Shown: positions 32,254 through 40,664, numbered from the stretch's first letter. The stretch: DNA of 42,652 nucleotides from Thermoplasmata archaeon (GCA_030038095.1 JASHPK010000015.1:1-42652), one strand, 5' to 3'. A program made the numbers and translations. The notes: generated by a model from the sequence alone, not told the origin.

Positions 32254-32609
32254 CGGGGCCCTCCCGGAGGTCGGGTCGGGCCGGTCGACCCCCGTCGGTC
32301 CGCCGCCTCGCGCGCCTCGAACGCCTTCTTGAGGTCGCGCACCTCCGCGCGCATCCGGAGCATCTCCTCCTCGAACGGGGTGAACGTCGACGGGCTCCAG
32401 AGGCGGTGGGACACCCAGATCCCGATGAAGATGGCGCCGACGAGCGCGAGCAGCGACGTGAACAACAGGGCGATGACGACCGCGAGGGGGTCGCCGAGGG
32501 CGGTCTGGATCGGGAGCGTGTACGACCGGGTGATCTCGGCGAGCTCGATGAGCAGGAGGATCGTGATCAGCGCGCTCCAGAAGACGATGACCGCGCGCGA
32601 CGGGCGCAT
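32250..32609 (-). CDS. Two-helix membrane protein with cytoplasmic coiled coil
   Basis: The 119-residue protein has two membrane helices (residues about 7-25 and 40-66), then FTPFEEEMLRMRAEVRDLKKAFEAREA, a coiled coil, and a Pro/Arg-rich end. Its ATG shares one base with the upstream stop (TGATG) and its TGA overlaps the guaAA start, so it belongs to the ubiX operon. The function is unknown. Confidence 0.65.
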   Translation of the reverse strand: MRPSRAVIVFWSALITILLLIELAEITRSYTLPIQTALGDPLAVVIALLFTSLLALVGAIFIGIWVSHRLWSPSTFTPFEEEMLRMRAEVRDLKKAFEAREAADRRGSTGPTRPPGGPR

Positions 32610-33178
32610 CAGATGCCTCCCATCGAGTTCGTGACGAGCAGGATCGTGAGCGGGAGGGAGGAGTTCGACACGGCGGTCGAGCTGGGGACCGCGACCCCCG
32701 AGGTCGACGACGCGGCGTACAGCGTCTCGCCCGAAGCCGAGGAGCCCCCCACGAAGAAGGCGAGGATGCCCACGTAGAGAGCGTTGCCGCCGGCGCTGAC
32801 GAAGAACGCCGAGACGTTGACCGCCACCGGGTTCGCGGCCGACGTGAGCGAGAGCTCGAGCACGTTCGACTCGTTCGTCCACGACCCCCAGACGAGGTTC
32901 GACCAGGGGACCCCGCCCGAGCCGTCCCAGCCGAAGTCGTCCGCGAGGCCGAGCCGGATCTCGGCATACCGGTCGGTCGCCCCGAGCGCGCGGACGTAGA
33001 AGCTCAGGGTCGACTGCCCGACGACCCGATCGACGATCAGCTCCGCCTCGCTCGTGATGCCGGGCGCCGAGCCGATCGAGAGCAGGACCGGGGTGACGAG
33101 GATGAAGACGACGAGAAGGACCGTCACTCCGACGAAGGGCCAGGGGATGTAGTCCCCGAGCTGCATCCGGGTCGTCAC
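32609..33178 (-). CDS. Single-pass membrane protein with outer beta-rich domain
   Basis: The 189-residue protein has a membrane segment (PFVGVTVLLVVFILVTPVLL, residues about 13-32) followed by a Ser/Val/Asn-rich outer domain, including the segment WSNLVWGSWTNESN, and a moderately hydrophobic patch near residues 130-145. Overall it resembles signal-anchored archaeal surface proteins. GTG 33178 gives a GTGA overlap with ubiX; ATG 33166 is the alternative start. The function is unknown. Confidence 0.6.
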   Translation of the reverse strand: MTTRMQLGDYIPWPFVGVTVLLVVFILVTPVLLSIGSAPGITSEAELIVDRVVGQSTLSFYVRALGATDRYAEIRLGLADDFGWDGSGGVPWSNLVWGSWTNESNVLELSLTSAANPVAVNVSAFFVSAGGNALYVGILAFFVGGSSASGETLYAASSTSGVAVPSSTAVSNSSLPLTILLVTNSMGGI

Positions 33179-33750
33179 GACGGATCGGCCTTCCACCCTC
33201 GGTAGAGACGGTGGGCGACGCCGAAGTGGTCGAGGACCTTCCCGGCGAGGTAGGCGGTCTGGTCGTCGACGGTCTTCGGATGCAGGTAGTACGGCGGCGC
33301 GGCGTCGAGGACAACGACCCCGAGCTCGCTCAGGGTCGTGAGGTGACGGAGCAGTACGGTGGGGAGGGGGGACTCCCGGGGCACGACCACGAGCGGACGG
33401 TGTTCCTTCAGGTGCACGTGGGCCGCCCGGGTCAACAGCGTGTCCGCGAGGCCGAGGGCGAGCTTCGCGGCCGTGTTCGCGGAACACGGCACGATGACCA
33501 TGCCCCGGGTCCGCCGGGAGCCGCTCGCGATCGGGGCCCCGAGATCGTGGTCGGAGTAGACGGCGCCCGCGAACCGCTCGAGCGCGGCCGGCTCGACGCC
33601 GCACTCCTCCTTCAGGACCGCGCGCGCCCCATCCGACACGACGAGCGCAACCGGCGCCTTCGCGTCGCGCAGGGCCTCGAGGACCCGGACGGCGATCGGA
33701 GCGCCGCTCGCGCCCGAGATCCCGACTACGATCGGCGGCTCTTCCTCCAC
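33175..33750 (-). CDS. ubiX: Flavin prenyltransferase UbiX
   Basis: The 191-residue protein belongs to the flavin prenyltransferase family, which joins dimethylallyl (mono)phosphate to FMN to make the prenyl-FMN cofactor of UbiD-type decarboxylases. It shows the N-terminal GISGASGAPIAVRVL flavin-binding segment, PCSANTAAKLALGLADTL near residue 98 and the VVVPRESPL motif near residue 130. The frame continues upstream, but GTG 33750 matches the family N-terminus. It is the first gene of an operon with two membrane proteins and guaAA. No UbiD-type decarboxylase is in the window. Confidence 0.93.
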   Translation of the reverse strand: MEEEPPIVVGISGASGAPIAVRVLEALRDAKAPVALVVSDGARAVLKEECGVEPAALERFAGAVYSDHDLGAPIASGSRRTRGMVIVPCSANTAAKLALGLADTLLTRAAHVHLKEHRPLVVVPRESPLPTVLLRHLTTLSELGVVVLDAAPPYYLHPKTVDDQTAYLAGKVLDHFGVAHRLYRGWKADPS

Positions 33751-33788
33751 GGGCCTCCCCGGCCTTATGAGGCTCGAACGACTCGGGC

Positions 33789-33794
33789 GATAAG
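33789..33794 (+). promoter_or_regulatory. TATA-like element of the thiolase gene
   Basis: GATAAG is centred about 25 bp upstream of the TTG at 33816, which supports that unusual start codon on a leaderless transcript. Confidence 0.4.
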
Positions 33795-33815
33795 ACGGTT
33801 CGCGAGGCGGGAACG

Positions 33816-34979
33816 TTGGGGCATCGGGCGGCGATCGTCGGCGCGGGCCATACCCGCTTCGGCGTTCTCGAGCCTGGTCCCCGGGCCCTGCTGCGCTCGG
33901 CGGTTTCGGCGGCGTTCGCGAGCGTGGACCACGGCGCGGCACCCCGCGACGTGGGCGAGGCGTTCCTGGCGTCGCTCGGCTTCGGAGGATGGCAGATCGG
34001 GAACGCCTCGGCGGTCCTGGGGGAGGAGGCCGGCGCGGTGGGCGTGCCCACGACGCGGGTCGAGAACGCGTGCGCGTCGGGCGGGTTCGCCCTCCGCGCG
34101 GCCGTCCGCGCGATCGAGGCCGGAGCGCGCGAACTCGTGCTCGTCGCCGGCGTCGAGAAGATGACCGACGTGGCGAGCGCTCGACGCCGCTATTGGCTCG
34201 GAGTCTCGGGCGACACGGAGTGGGAGCGGCTCGCCGGTCTCACCTTCGCGGGGGTCTACGGTCTCATCGCCTCGCACTACCTCTTCGAGCACCGCCTCGG
34301 GCCGGAGGCGCTCGCCGAGGTCGCCGTGAAGAACCATGAGAACGGGACCCTGAATCCCAACGCCCACTTCCAGAAGCGGGTCTCGCGGGAGGAAGTGCTC
34401 CGCTCGGCCCGCGTGGCCGACCCGCTCGGCCTCTTCGACTGCTGCCCCGTCAGCGACGGGGCCGCCGCGCTCCTCCTCGCCCCGGCGGACTCGGCCCGGA
34501 GGTACACGGACACTCCCGTGTACGTCGATGGGCTCGGCGCCGCGTCGGACCACCTCGCGGTCCAGGAGCGGCCTGAACTGACCCGCTTCGAGGCGACCCG
34601 GCGAGCCGCGGACGAGGCGTTCCGGGGGGCCGGGTGGGATCGGTCCGAAGTCTCCTTCCTGGAAGTGCACGACTGTTTCACGATCGCAGAGCTCCTCGCG
34701 CTCGAGGACCTGGGTTTCGCCGGACCGGGGGAGGCGGCCGCCCTCACCCTGTCGGGCGCCACCCGGAGGACGGGACGCCTGCCCACGAACCCGGACGGGG
34801 GGTTGAAGGCGAAGGGGCACCCGATCGGGGCGACCGGAGTGAGCCAGCTCTACGAGGTGTTCCTCCAGCTCCGCCGTGCGGCAGGCGCCCGCCAGGTCCC
34901 GCAGGCGACTCGAGCCCTCGCCCACAACGTGGGAGGCGCCGGCGCCACCGCGACCGTCTCCCTGCTCTCCGGGGGTTGA
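33816..34979 (+). CDS. Thiolase-like acetyl-CoA C-acetyltransferase (archaeal type)
   Basis: The 387-residue protein has the SCP-x-type thiolase features of archaea: the nucleophilic cysteine in VENACASGG (C86), HDCFT near residue 285, and GLKAKGHPIGATG near residue 330. Archaeal homologues condense acetyl-CoA to acetoacetyl-CoA for the mevalonate pathway and work in complex with HMG-CoA synthase through a DUF35 protein. The start is TTG 33816. The next gene, which overlaps its stop (TTGA), carries the DUF35 domain. Confidence 0.9.
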   Translation: MGHRAAIVGAGHTRFGVLEPGPRALLRSAVSAAFASVDHGAAPRDVGEAFLASLGFGGWQIGNASAVLGEEAGAVGVPTTRVENACASGGFALRAAVRAIEAGARELVLVAGVEKMTDVASARRRYWLGVSGDTEWERLAGLTFAGVYGLIASHYLFEHRLGPEALAEVAVKNHENGTLNPNAHFQKRVSREEVLRSARVADPLGLFDCCPVSDGAAALLLAPADSARRYTDTPVYVDGLGAASDHLAVQERPELTRFEATRRAADEAFRGAGWDRSEVSFLEVHDCFTIAELLALEDLGFAGPGEAAALTLSGATRRTGRLPTNPDGGLKAKGHPIGATGVSQLYEVFLQLRRAAGARQVPQATRALAHNVGGAGATATVSLLSGG

Positions 34980-36037
34980 AGGCGGTGTCGCAAGGGATCC
35001 GGTGGTCGACGTACATCCCGGCCTCGACCGCCGGGGGCCGTCGCGTCGCGGCGCCCGACGAGGATCCGTTCACCCTGGTCGCGACCGCGCTCGAACTCGG
35101 GATCTCCGCCACCGCCCCGTCCCACCCCCTCGCCCGGATCGATCTGGTCGGAGATTGCCCTCCCGTGGCGGATTGGGGTCTCGCGGCGCTCCTGGGCACG
35201 CCGCTCGAGATCACGCGTCATCCGGCGGGGCCCGCCGCGTTCCGTGGAGCCCTCGAAACGCTCGGGAGGGGGCTGCCTGCGGGGCGCTCGGGGGCGGTCG
35301 TCGCCGCGGAGATCCCCGAACGCTCGGCGGACGGGGCCCCGAACCGCGGCGGAGCGCCCGGGGCCGCCGCGGTCGCGGCCTGGGTCGACGGGGCGGACGA
35401 GCGCCGAGGATTCTCCTTCGAGGAGTTCGGGGGGACCGGTGGCGTCGTGGAGGCCGCGTTCTCCCGATGGAGGACCCGGGCTCCGGGTTCCTCCGACGTC
35501 TGGCTGGGCGAATGGGGGGTCGAGCCTTCGGCCGGCCGCTCGGTGAACCTGGAACGCGTGCTCTCGGCCGCCCAACCGTCCCTCTCGGCCGTCTCCGAGG
35601 GAGCGTACGTGCCCCGGTCCCGGTACCTGGAGAACCTGCCCAGCCGCTGGAGGTTCGTCGCGGAGGAGTGCGACGCGTGCGGCGCCCGCACGTTCCCGGC
35701 CCGGGGGGTCTGCCGCCGCTGCGGGAAGGGCGAACGGCTGCGGGCTACCCCGCTTCCGACGGAGGGGGCGACCGTGGTCGCGGCCACCTGGATCGGCCCG
35801 GGAGGCCAACCGACCGAGTTCGACGCCCAGGTCGCCGCCATGGGCGGCTATGGCGTGGTCCTGGCCGACCTCGCGCCCGGGGCCCGCGTCACCCTCCAGG
35901 TGACGGACGCCGACCCGGGCGAGGTGGGGATCGGCTCGCGCGTGGGGACCCGCCTGCGTCGACTGTACCCGATGGAGGGGGAGTGGCGGTACGGTCGAAA
36001 GGCCGTCCCGAGGCCCCGCCCCCCGCCCTCCGGTTAG
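34976..36037 (+). CDS. Degenerate HMG-CoA-synthase-like domain fused to DUF35 OB-fold protein
   Basis: The 353-residue protein joins two parts. The C-terminal part (residues about 215-340) is a DUF35 protein with the zinc ribbon CDACG...CRRCG and an OB-fold, the acyl-CoA-binding scaffold of archaeal thiolase/HMG-CoA synthase complexes. The N-terminal part (about 1-205) is thiolase-fold-like. Its DEDPFTLVATALE resembles the early DED-T helix of archaeal HMG-CoA synthase, and TRHPAGPAA (80-88) aligns with the segment that normally carries the nucleophilic cysteine, here a histidine. It is therefore probably non-catalytic. TTG 34976 overlaps the thiolase stop; GTG 34985 is the alternative. Confidence 0.7.
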   Translation: MKAVSQGIRWSTYIPASTAGGRRVAAPDEDPFTLVATALELGISATAPSHPLARIDLVGDCPPVADWGLAALLGTPLEITRHPAGPAAFRGALETLGRGLPAGRSGAVVAAEIPERSADGAPNRGGAPGAAAVAAWVDGADERRGFSFEEFGGTGGVVEAAFSRWRTRAPGSSDVWLGEWGVEPSAGRSVNLERVLSAAQPSLSAVSEGAYVPRSRYLENLPSRWRFVAEECDACGARTFPARGVCRRCGKGERLRATPLPTEGATVVAATWIGPGGQPTEFDAQVAAMGGYGVVLADLAPGARVTLQVTDADPGEVGIGSRVGTRLRRLYPMEGEWRYGRKAVPRPRPPPSG

Positions 36038-37818
36038 ACCTTCGCCGCGGGCTCGGCCTTCGCACGGGGCTCCCACTTCGCGCCCAGCCAGCTCTCGTAG
36101 ATGCGCCGGGCGAGCTCGCTCGGACTCTCGACGGGAGAGAACGCGTAGGCGGTCGGGGGAGGTTTTCCCATCGTGAGCGGGACGGGGTGGACGTACCCTC
36201 GGCGGAAGACGGTGAGCTCCACCCGGGTCCCGGGCGGGTAGGCCTGCAGGACCTTCTCGAAGCCGGCATAGGTGACCTTCGCGCCGTTGATCGCGACGAT
36301 TTCGTCTCCGGCCGATAGGCCGGCACGCCGTCCCGGGGTCTCGGAGAGCACGTGCTTGACCCGGACGAGCCCGTCCGCGTTCTCGAACTGGATCCCGAGG
36401 TACCCCGGTTCGGGGGTCTCGTCGTCGGGCGGCTTCGGCTTCGGGCCGAAGGCGAGGCCCGCCAGTCGCGCAAAGGCGTCGAAGTCGATCTCGTCGGTCC
36501 CCGCGACGTACCGGGCGAAGAACGGGCCGAGGTCGAGCCCGGTCGCGCGGTTCGCGATCGGGAGGAGCTCGTCCTCGCCGACCCGGCGGCCGGTCTTGCC
36601 GTAGTCGTTCCAGATCGCCCGCATCACGGTCTCGAGCGAGGCCCGGACCTCGGTGCGCGCCCGGATCTCGAGGTCGAGGCACATCGAGACGAGGAGTCCC
36701 TTCGTGTAGTACGATACCGAGTGGTTCGGCGTCTCCTCGTACGGCTGGTAGAAGTCGACCCAGCTCAGGAACGAGAGCTCCTCGAGGCTCTGCGTCCGCC
36801 GGCCCGGCTGGGCGAGGTACTCCTTGATCATCTTGGCCTCGGCTTCGAGGAACCGCGCCGGCGAGTAGACGTCCGCGCGGCGGAGCACGAGGTCGCTGAA
36901 GTAGTCGGTCGCGCCCTCCATCCACCAGAGGAGCCGCGTGTAGTTCTCCCGGGTGTAGTCGAACGGGTCCAGGGCGCCCGGGCGGATCCGCTTCACGTTG
37001 TACAGATGGAAGTACTCATGGCTCAGGAGCGAGAGGAACCGGCGGTACCGCTCCTCGGGGGCGAAGAGGGTCCGGGGGAGGACGCAGGAGCAGGACGTGG
37101 CGTGCTCGAGGCCTCCATCCCAGAGGTCGGACAGGTGGAGGAAGAACGTGTAGCTCGAGAGGGGGGAATCGCCCATCAACCGGACCGTGGCCCCGACGAT
37201 CCGGCCGACATCCTCCTCGAGACGATGGGCCTCGTAGTTCCCGCCCTCGCCGCAGAGCACGATGCGGTGGGGGATGCCCGCCGGTCGGACCGCGAGCACG
37301 AGCGGTCGTCCGATGTCGACCGGGGAGTCGACGAGCTCGTCGTAGCTCTTCGCTCGGAAGCGGGGAGGCTCGAGGCCGACGGAGGCGAGCTCGGTGATGA
37401 CCTGCCAGCCGGGCGGAGGATGGAGCGTCAGCTCGATCGGCTCGTTCTGGTGGCCGTCGACATACGGGATCGAGAGGGCGGCGTTGAGGAACACGTGGGT
37501 CTGGGTGATGTCGACCCCCTCGGTGATCAGGTCCCGGCCGTGCACCGTGTAGCCGACCCGAACGGACGGCGAGCCCTGGGTGGAGACCCTCCAGCGGGCC
37601 TTGTCGATCCGCTCGACGGGGAGCGGAGCGTGATCGTCCGACCGGGAAGCGCCGAGCCGTTCGATCCCCCGTACGTAGTTCACGATGTGGTAGCTGCCCG
37701 GCACCCAGGAGGGCAGCACGAGGTCGACCGTCGGTCGATCGATCCCCTCGAGCTCGAGGAGGAACTGGCCCCGGTGGTCGGAGAGATCGAACCCGCCCGC
37801 CTCGACGCGGATCCGCAT
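36034..37818 (-). CDS. M61-family metallopeptidase with PDZ domain
   Basis: The 594-residue protein matches glycyl-aminopeptidase-like M61 enzymes. An N-terminal beta domain (VLPSWVPGSYHIVNYVRG, residues about 34-51) precedes the gluzincin catalytic domain with the zinc site HEYFHLYNVKRIRP near residue 265 and the downstream glutamate in EGATDYFSDL near 300. A C-terminal PDZ domain (about 470-550) contains GLSAGDEIVAINGA. No signal peptide is seen, so it is probably cytoplasmic. Its stop overlaps that of the convergent DUF35 gene in TTAG. Confidence 0.92.
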   Translation of the reverse strand: MRIRVEAGGFDLSDHRGQFLLELEGIDRPTVDLVLPSWVPGSYHIVNYVRGIERLGASRSDDHAPLPVERIDKARWRVSTQGSPSVRVGYTVHGRDLITEGVDITQTHVFLNAALSIPYVDGHQNEPIELTLHPPPGWQVITELASVGLEPPRFRAKSYDELVDSPVDIGRPLVLAVRPAGIPHRIVLCGEGGNYEAHRLEEDVGRIVGATVRLMGDSPLSSYTFFLHLSDLWDGGLEHATSCSCVLPRTLFAPEERYRRFLSLLSHEYFHLYNVKRIRPGALDPFDYTRENYTRLLWWMEGATDYFSDLVLRRADVYSPARFLEAEAKMIKEYLAQPGRRTQSLEELSFLSWVDFYQPYEETPNHSVSYYTKGLLVSMCLDLEIRARTEVRASLETVMRAIWNDYGKTGRRVGEDELLPIANRATGLDLGPFFARYVAGTDEIDFDAFARLAGLAFGPKPKPPDDETPEPGYLGIQFENADGLVRVKHVLSETPGRRAGLSAGDEIVAINGAKVTYAGFEKVLQAYPPGTRVELTVFRRGYVHPVPLTMGKPPPTAYAFSPVESPSELARRIYESWLGAKWEPRAKAEPAAKV

Positions 37819-37830
37819 CGCGGTGGCCCG

Positions 37831-38058
37831 CTAGGCGAACCCGGGGAGGTCGCGGTCGCCCTCGGGCTTGCCCTTGCGCACGTACGGCTCGGAGGCGATC
37901 CCGAGGTGCGTCGCGAGCGTGCGGAACGTGGTGACGAGCTCGCCGATCGCCTTCGCCATCTCCCGCTGCTCGGTCCGGAGCTCGCGCAGCTCCTCCCGGA
38001 GCGAGCGCAACTCCGCCTCCCAGCGGTCCCCGTTCGTCGAAGATCCCATCACCGACAT
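37831..38058 (-). CDS. Small coiled-coil protein upstream of the M61 peptidase
   Basis: The 75-residue protein has one long heptad helix (WEAELRSLREELRELRTEQ) and a short polar tail. ATG 38049 is an alternative start. It ends 12 nt before the peptidase gene and follows the basic-tail gene, so the three are probably cotranscribed. The function is unknown. Confidence 0.6.
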   Translation of the reverse strand: MSVMGSSTNGDRWEAELRSLREELRELRTEQREMAKAIGELVTTFRTLATHLGIASEPYVRKGKPEGDRDLPGFA

Positions 38059-38109
38059 CCCCGGGGCCCGCCACGCCCCGCGCCGTACATAGGCGGTTCG
38101 GCCGAGCCC

Positions 38110-38664
38110 CTAGGTCCGCCGGCCGGACGGACCGAACGGGGAGTCGCTCGTCCCCTTGTCGGTGAACGGCACCCACTCGCCCTTCTCGGGGGAGTAGTCG
38201 ACGCGCTGGAGCTCGACCACGAACGCCTTCAGCAGGTCCGTGGGTGCCGGACGGACCACGACCGAGTACACGTAGATCCCAAAACCCATGAACTCGCTGA
38301 CCCGACGGAGCACCTCCGAGAGGTCCTCCCGGGGGACCGTGACCCGGATCGACGTTTCCCCGAGAAGGGTCGAGAACTCGTCGACGTCGAACGGGCGCTC
38401 GAGCCGGATCAGGGGGGGCGCCCCCCCGGCCCCCGGTGGGGGAGGCGCCGAAGCGCCCGCGGCCGTCGGAGCGGGAGGCGTCGCGGGCGAAGCGACCGTC
38501 ACGGTCGAGCCGATCCGGGATCCGAGACCGGCGTCCTTCGGGGGGTAGCGATCCAGCACCGGGGACGGGTCCCGGCCCACGAACCGGCGCGATGGAGAGC
38601 TCCGAGCATGCCCCGACTTCGATCGAGCCTTCGAACGAGAAACTCGCTTCCGGGATTTCGCCAT
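38110..38664 (-). CDS. Uncharacterised protein with basic N-terminus and small alpha/beta domain
   Basis: The 184-residue protein starts with a highly basic Lys/Arg/Ser segment (residues 1-30), continues with an Ala/Pro-rich linker (about 55-85) and ends with a compact alpha/beta domain (LIRLERPFDVDEFSTLLGE onward, about 85-165). The basic tail could contact nucleic acid or membrane. ATG 38664 is preferred over 38685 because the TATA-like element at 38687-38695 is about 27 bp upstream. I do not recognise the family. Confidence 0.6.
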   Translation of the reverse strand: MAKSRKRVSRSKARSKSGHARSSPSRRFVGRDPSPVLDRYPPKDAGLGSRIGSTVTVASPATPPAPTAAGASAPPPPGAGGAPPLIRLERPFDVDEFSTLLGETSIRVTVPREDLSEVLRRVSEFMGFGIYVYSVVVRPAPTDLLKAFVVELQRVDYSPEKGEWVPFTDKGTSDSPFGPSGRRT

Positions 38665-38686
38665 CAGCCCCCCGGAACCCCCCACT

Positions 38687-38695
38687 GCGATAAGC
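38687..38695 (-). promoter_or_regulatory. TATA-like element of the three-gene M61 operon
   Basis: AGCTTATCG on the minus strand is centred about 27 bp upstream of ATG 38664. Confidence 0.4.
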
Positions 38696-38826
38696 TATCC
38701 GGGACGGGGTCCCCCGGAGGGCATTCCAGGAGGTCCGGCAACGGGTCCCGGCGCGGTTGTAGCGAATAACACCGTGCGACTCCACGTCACGGGGCGGGAG
38801 GTTTGTCGCGCCCGAGACGACAGATG

Positions 38827-38834
38827 GATTATGT
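38827..38834 (+). promoter_or_regulatory. TATA-like element of the tetraether synthase gene
   Basis: GATTATGT is the best AT element in the 238-nt divergent region. It predicts a leader of about 45 nt, and AGAGGGA about 9 nt before the ATG could be a ribosome binding site. Confidence 0.4.
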
Positions 38835-38902
38835 AGGACGCGGTGGGTGGGCACTGCAGGTCCGAGCCGAAGGGCAGGGACCGAAAAGAGAGGGATCAGT
38901 CA

Positions 38903-40612
38903 ATGCCCGCACGCGTGATGAAGGAGTTCCAGGCGCCGCGAGGTCTTCCGCGAAAGACGGCCTCCGTCTGCCCGGAGTGCATCAAGGTCATTCCCGCGAT
39001 CGTCCGGGAGAAGGACGGCCGTGTGATCATGGAGAAGACGTGCCGGACGCACGGCTACTTTTGGGACATCATCTCGAACGACGTCGACTTCTACCTCCGG
39101 ATGGAGGTGTACGCCCACGACGGGGTAGGGTACGAGAACCCCTACTACGACAAGTTCCGCGGCTGCCCGACCACGTGCGGAATGTGCAGCCACCACAAGT
39201 CCCACACGGGACTCGCCCTGGTCGACCTGACCAACCGCTGCAACCTGAAGTGCCCCGTCTGCTTCGCGAACGCGAACGCGGCCGGCTACGTCTTTGAGCC
39301 GACGCGCGAGCAGATCCACTTCATGCTGAAGACCCTCCGGGAGCAGAAACCCGTGGGCACGGTCGCCGTCCAGTTCTCGGGCGGGGAGCCGACCCTGAGC
39401 CCGCTCTTCCTCGACGCGGTGTCGATGGCCCGCGACCTCGGCTTCAAGCAGGTCCAGGTCGCGACGAACGGCATCCGCGTGGCGAACGAGCCCGGCTTCG
39501 CCCAGGCCTGCCGGGACTCGGGGCTCCACACCCTCTACCTCCAGTTCGACGGCCTCGACGACGAGATCTACCGCAAGGTCCGGGGCGTCCCCCTGCTCAA
39601 GGTGAAGCAGAAGGCGATCCAGGCGGCGCGCGAGACCCACTCGTCGCAGGCGGAGCTGGCCGCGGGCAAGCCGGACAAGCCGCTCTCGGTCGTGCTCGTC
39701 CCGACGCTGGTCGGCGGGTTCAACGAGAAGGAGATCTGGCCGACCGTGAAGTTCGCAATCGACAACATCGACGTCGTGCGCGGCGTCAACTTCCAGCCGG
39801 TCGCCCTGACGGCGCGGATCCCCGACAAGGACCGCTTCCAGATGCGGTTCACCCAGTCGGATCTCGTGCGGATCCTGTGCACGGAGGGCCCGTTCGACAA
39901 GTCGGACTTCTTCCCCGTGCCGTCGGTCGCCCCGATCTCCGAGCTCGTCTCGATCATCCACGGCGAGGAGAAGATGACCCTCACGACCCACCCCGGCTGC
40001 GGCTGCGCGACGTTCGCCTTCATCTCGAAGGACGGGCAGAAGATCACGCCGCTCCCCCGGTTCATGGACGTCGACGGCTTCTTCGAGAACGTCGAGTCGA
40101 TGATCGAGAAGTACCGGGACGCGCGCTTCGCCCGCGTGCGCACGGCGGTCGCGGGGGCCCGGCTGCTCCACGACGTCTCGAAGTACTTCGACTTCTCGAA
40201 GGCGCCCGAGGGGCTCAGCGAGAAGAACTGCGTCAAGGTGATCGCGGGGATCTTCACCGAGGGCAACAAGGAGGCCCTCGCGAAGTTCACCTGGCGCACG
40301 CTCTACATCGGGAACATGCACTTCCAGGACGCGTACGACTACGACATCCAGCGCCTGATGCGCTGCGATATCCACTACGCGGTCCCCGACGGGCGGGTCA
40401 TCCCCTTCTGCTCGTACAACTCGGGCCCGATCTACCGGACGGAGGTCGAGAAGAAGTTCTCGATCCCGATCGCCGACTGGCAGACCGCGAAGAAGTCGGC
40501 CGGCGTGACGCTGAAGACGATCGAGACGATGGGCGTCAACGGCGAGGTCATCGTCGACCCCGAGTACTACAAGATCCGGGCGCTGAAGGGCGCGCCCGGC
40601 ATGTCGACGTAG
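38903..40612 (+). CDS. tes: Tetraether lipid synthase (radical SAM)
   Basis: The 569-residue protein matches the radical SAM family identified as tetraether synthase (MJ0619-like), which couples lipid biphytanyl chains to build membrane-spanning GDGT lipids. It has an N-terminal metal site (CPEC at 23-26 and C47), an auxiliary cluster motif CPTTCGMC (88-95), the radical SAM site CNLKCPVC (113-120), the SGGEP motif near residue 158 and later cysteines in HPGCGC and near RVIPFCSYN. Length and cysteine layout fit the family. Other radical SAM enzymes share parts of this pattern, so the lipid role is family-based. Confidence 0.87.
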   Translation: MPARVMKEFQAPRGLPRKTASVCPECIKVIPAIVREKDGRVIMEKTCRTHGYFWDIISNDVDFYLRMEVYAHDGVGYENPYYDKFRGCPTTCGMCSHHKSHTGLALVDLTNRCNLKCPVCFANANAAGYVFEPTREQIHFMLKTLREQKPVGTVAVQFSGGEPTLSPLFLDAVSMARDLGFKQVQVATNGIRVANEPGFAQACRDSGLHTLYLQFDGLDDEIYRKVRGVPLLKVKQKAIQAARETHSSQAELAAGKPDKPLSVVLVPTLVGGFNEKEIWPTVKFAIDNIDVVRGVNFQPVALTARIPDKDRFQMRFTQSDLVRILCTEGPFDKSDFFPVPSVAPISELVSIIHGEEKMTLTTHPGCGCATFAFISKDGQKITPLPRFMDVDGFFENVESMIEKYRDARFARVRTAVAGARLLHDVSKYFDFSKAPEGLSEKNCVKVIAGIFTEGNKEALAKFTWRTLYIGNMHFQDAYDYDIQRLMRCDIHYAVPDGRVIPFCSYNSGPIYRTEVEKKFSIPIADWQTAKKSAGVTLKTIETMGVNGEVIVDPEYYKIRALKGAPGMST

Positions 40613-40647
40613 TTCGGATCTCGGCCACGGTCGGCAACCCTTTCCCC

Positions 40648-40664
40648 ATCGGGCCCGGCCCGAT
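40648..40664. other. Palindrome after tes
   Basis: ATCGGGCCCGGCCCGAT is a near-perfect palindrome (one central base) 35 nt after the tes stop. It could take part in transcription termination. The rest of the 196-nt gap to the SWIM gene holds nothing I can name. Confidence 0.2.

Noticed and set aside
33763-33769. CATAAGG as a TATA box for ubiX
   Set aside because: It is only about 16 bp from the start codon, too close for archaeal initiation upstream of that start.
36352-38769. Plus-strand frame of 805 codons across the M61 gene and its neighbours
   Set aside because: It runs antisense through three supported genes and has biased Arg/Glu/Gly composition with no motif.
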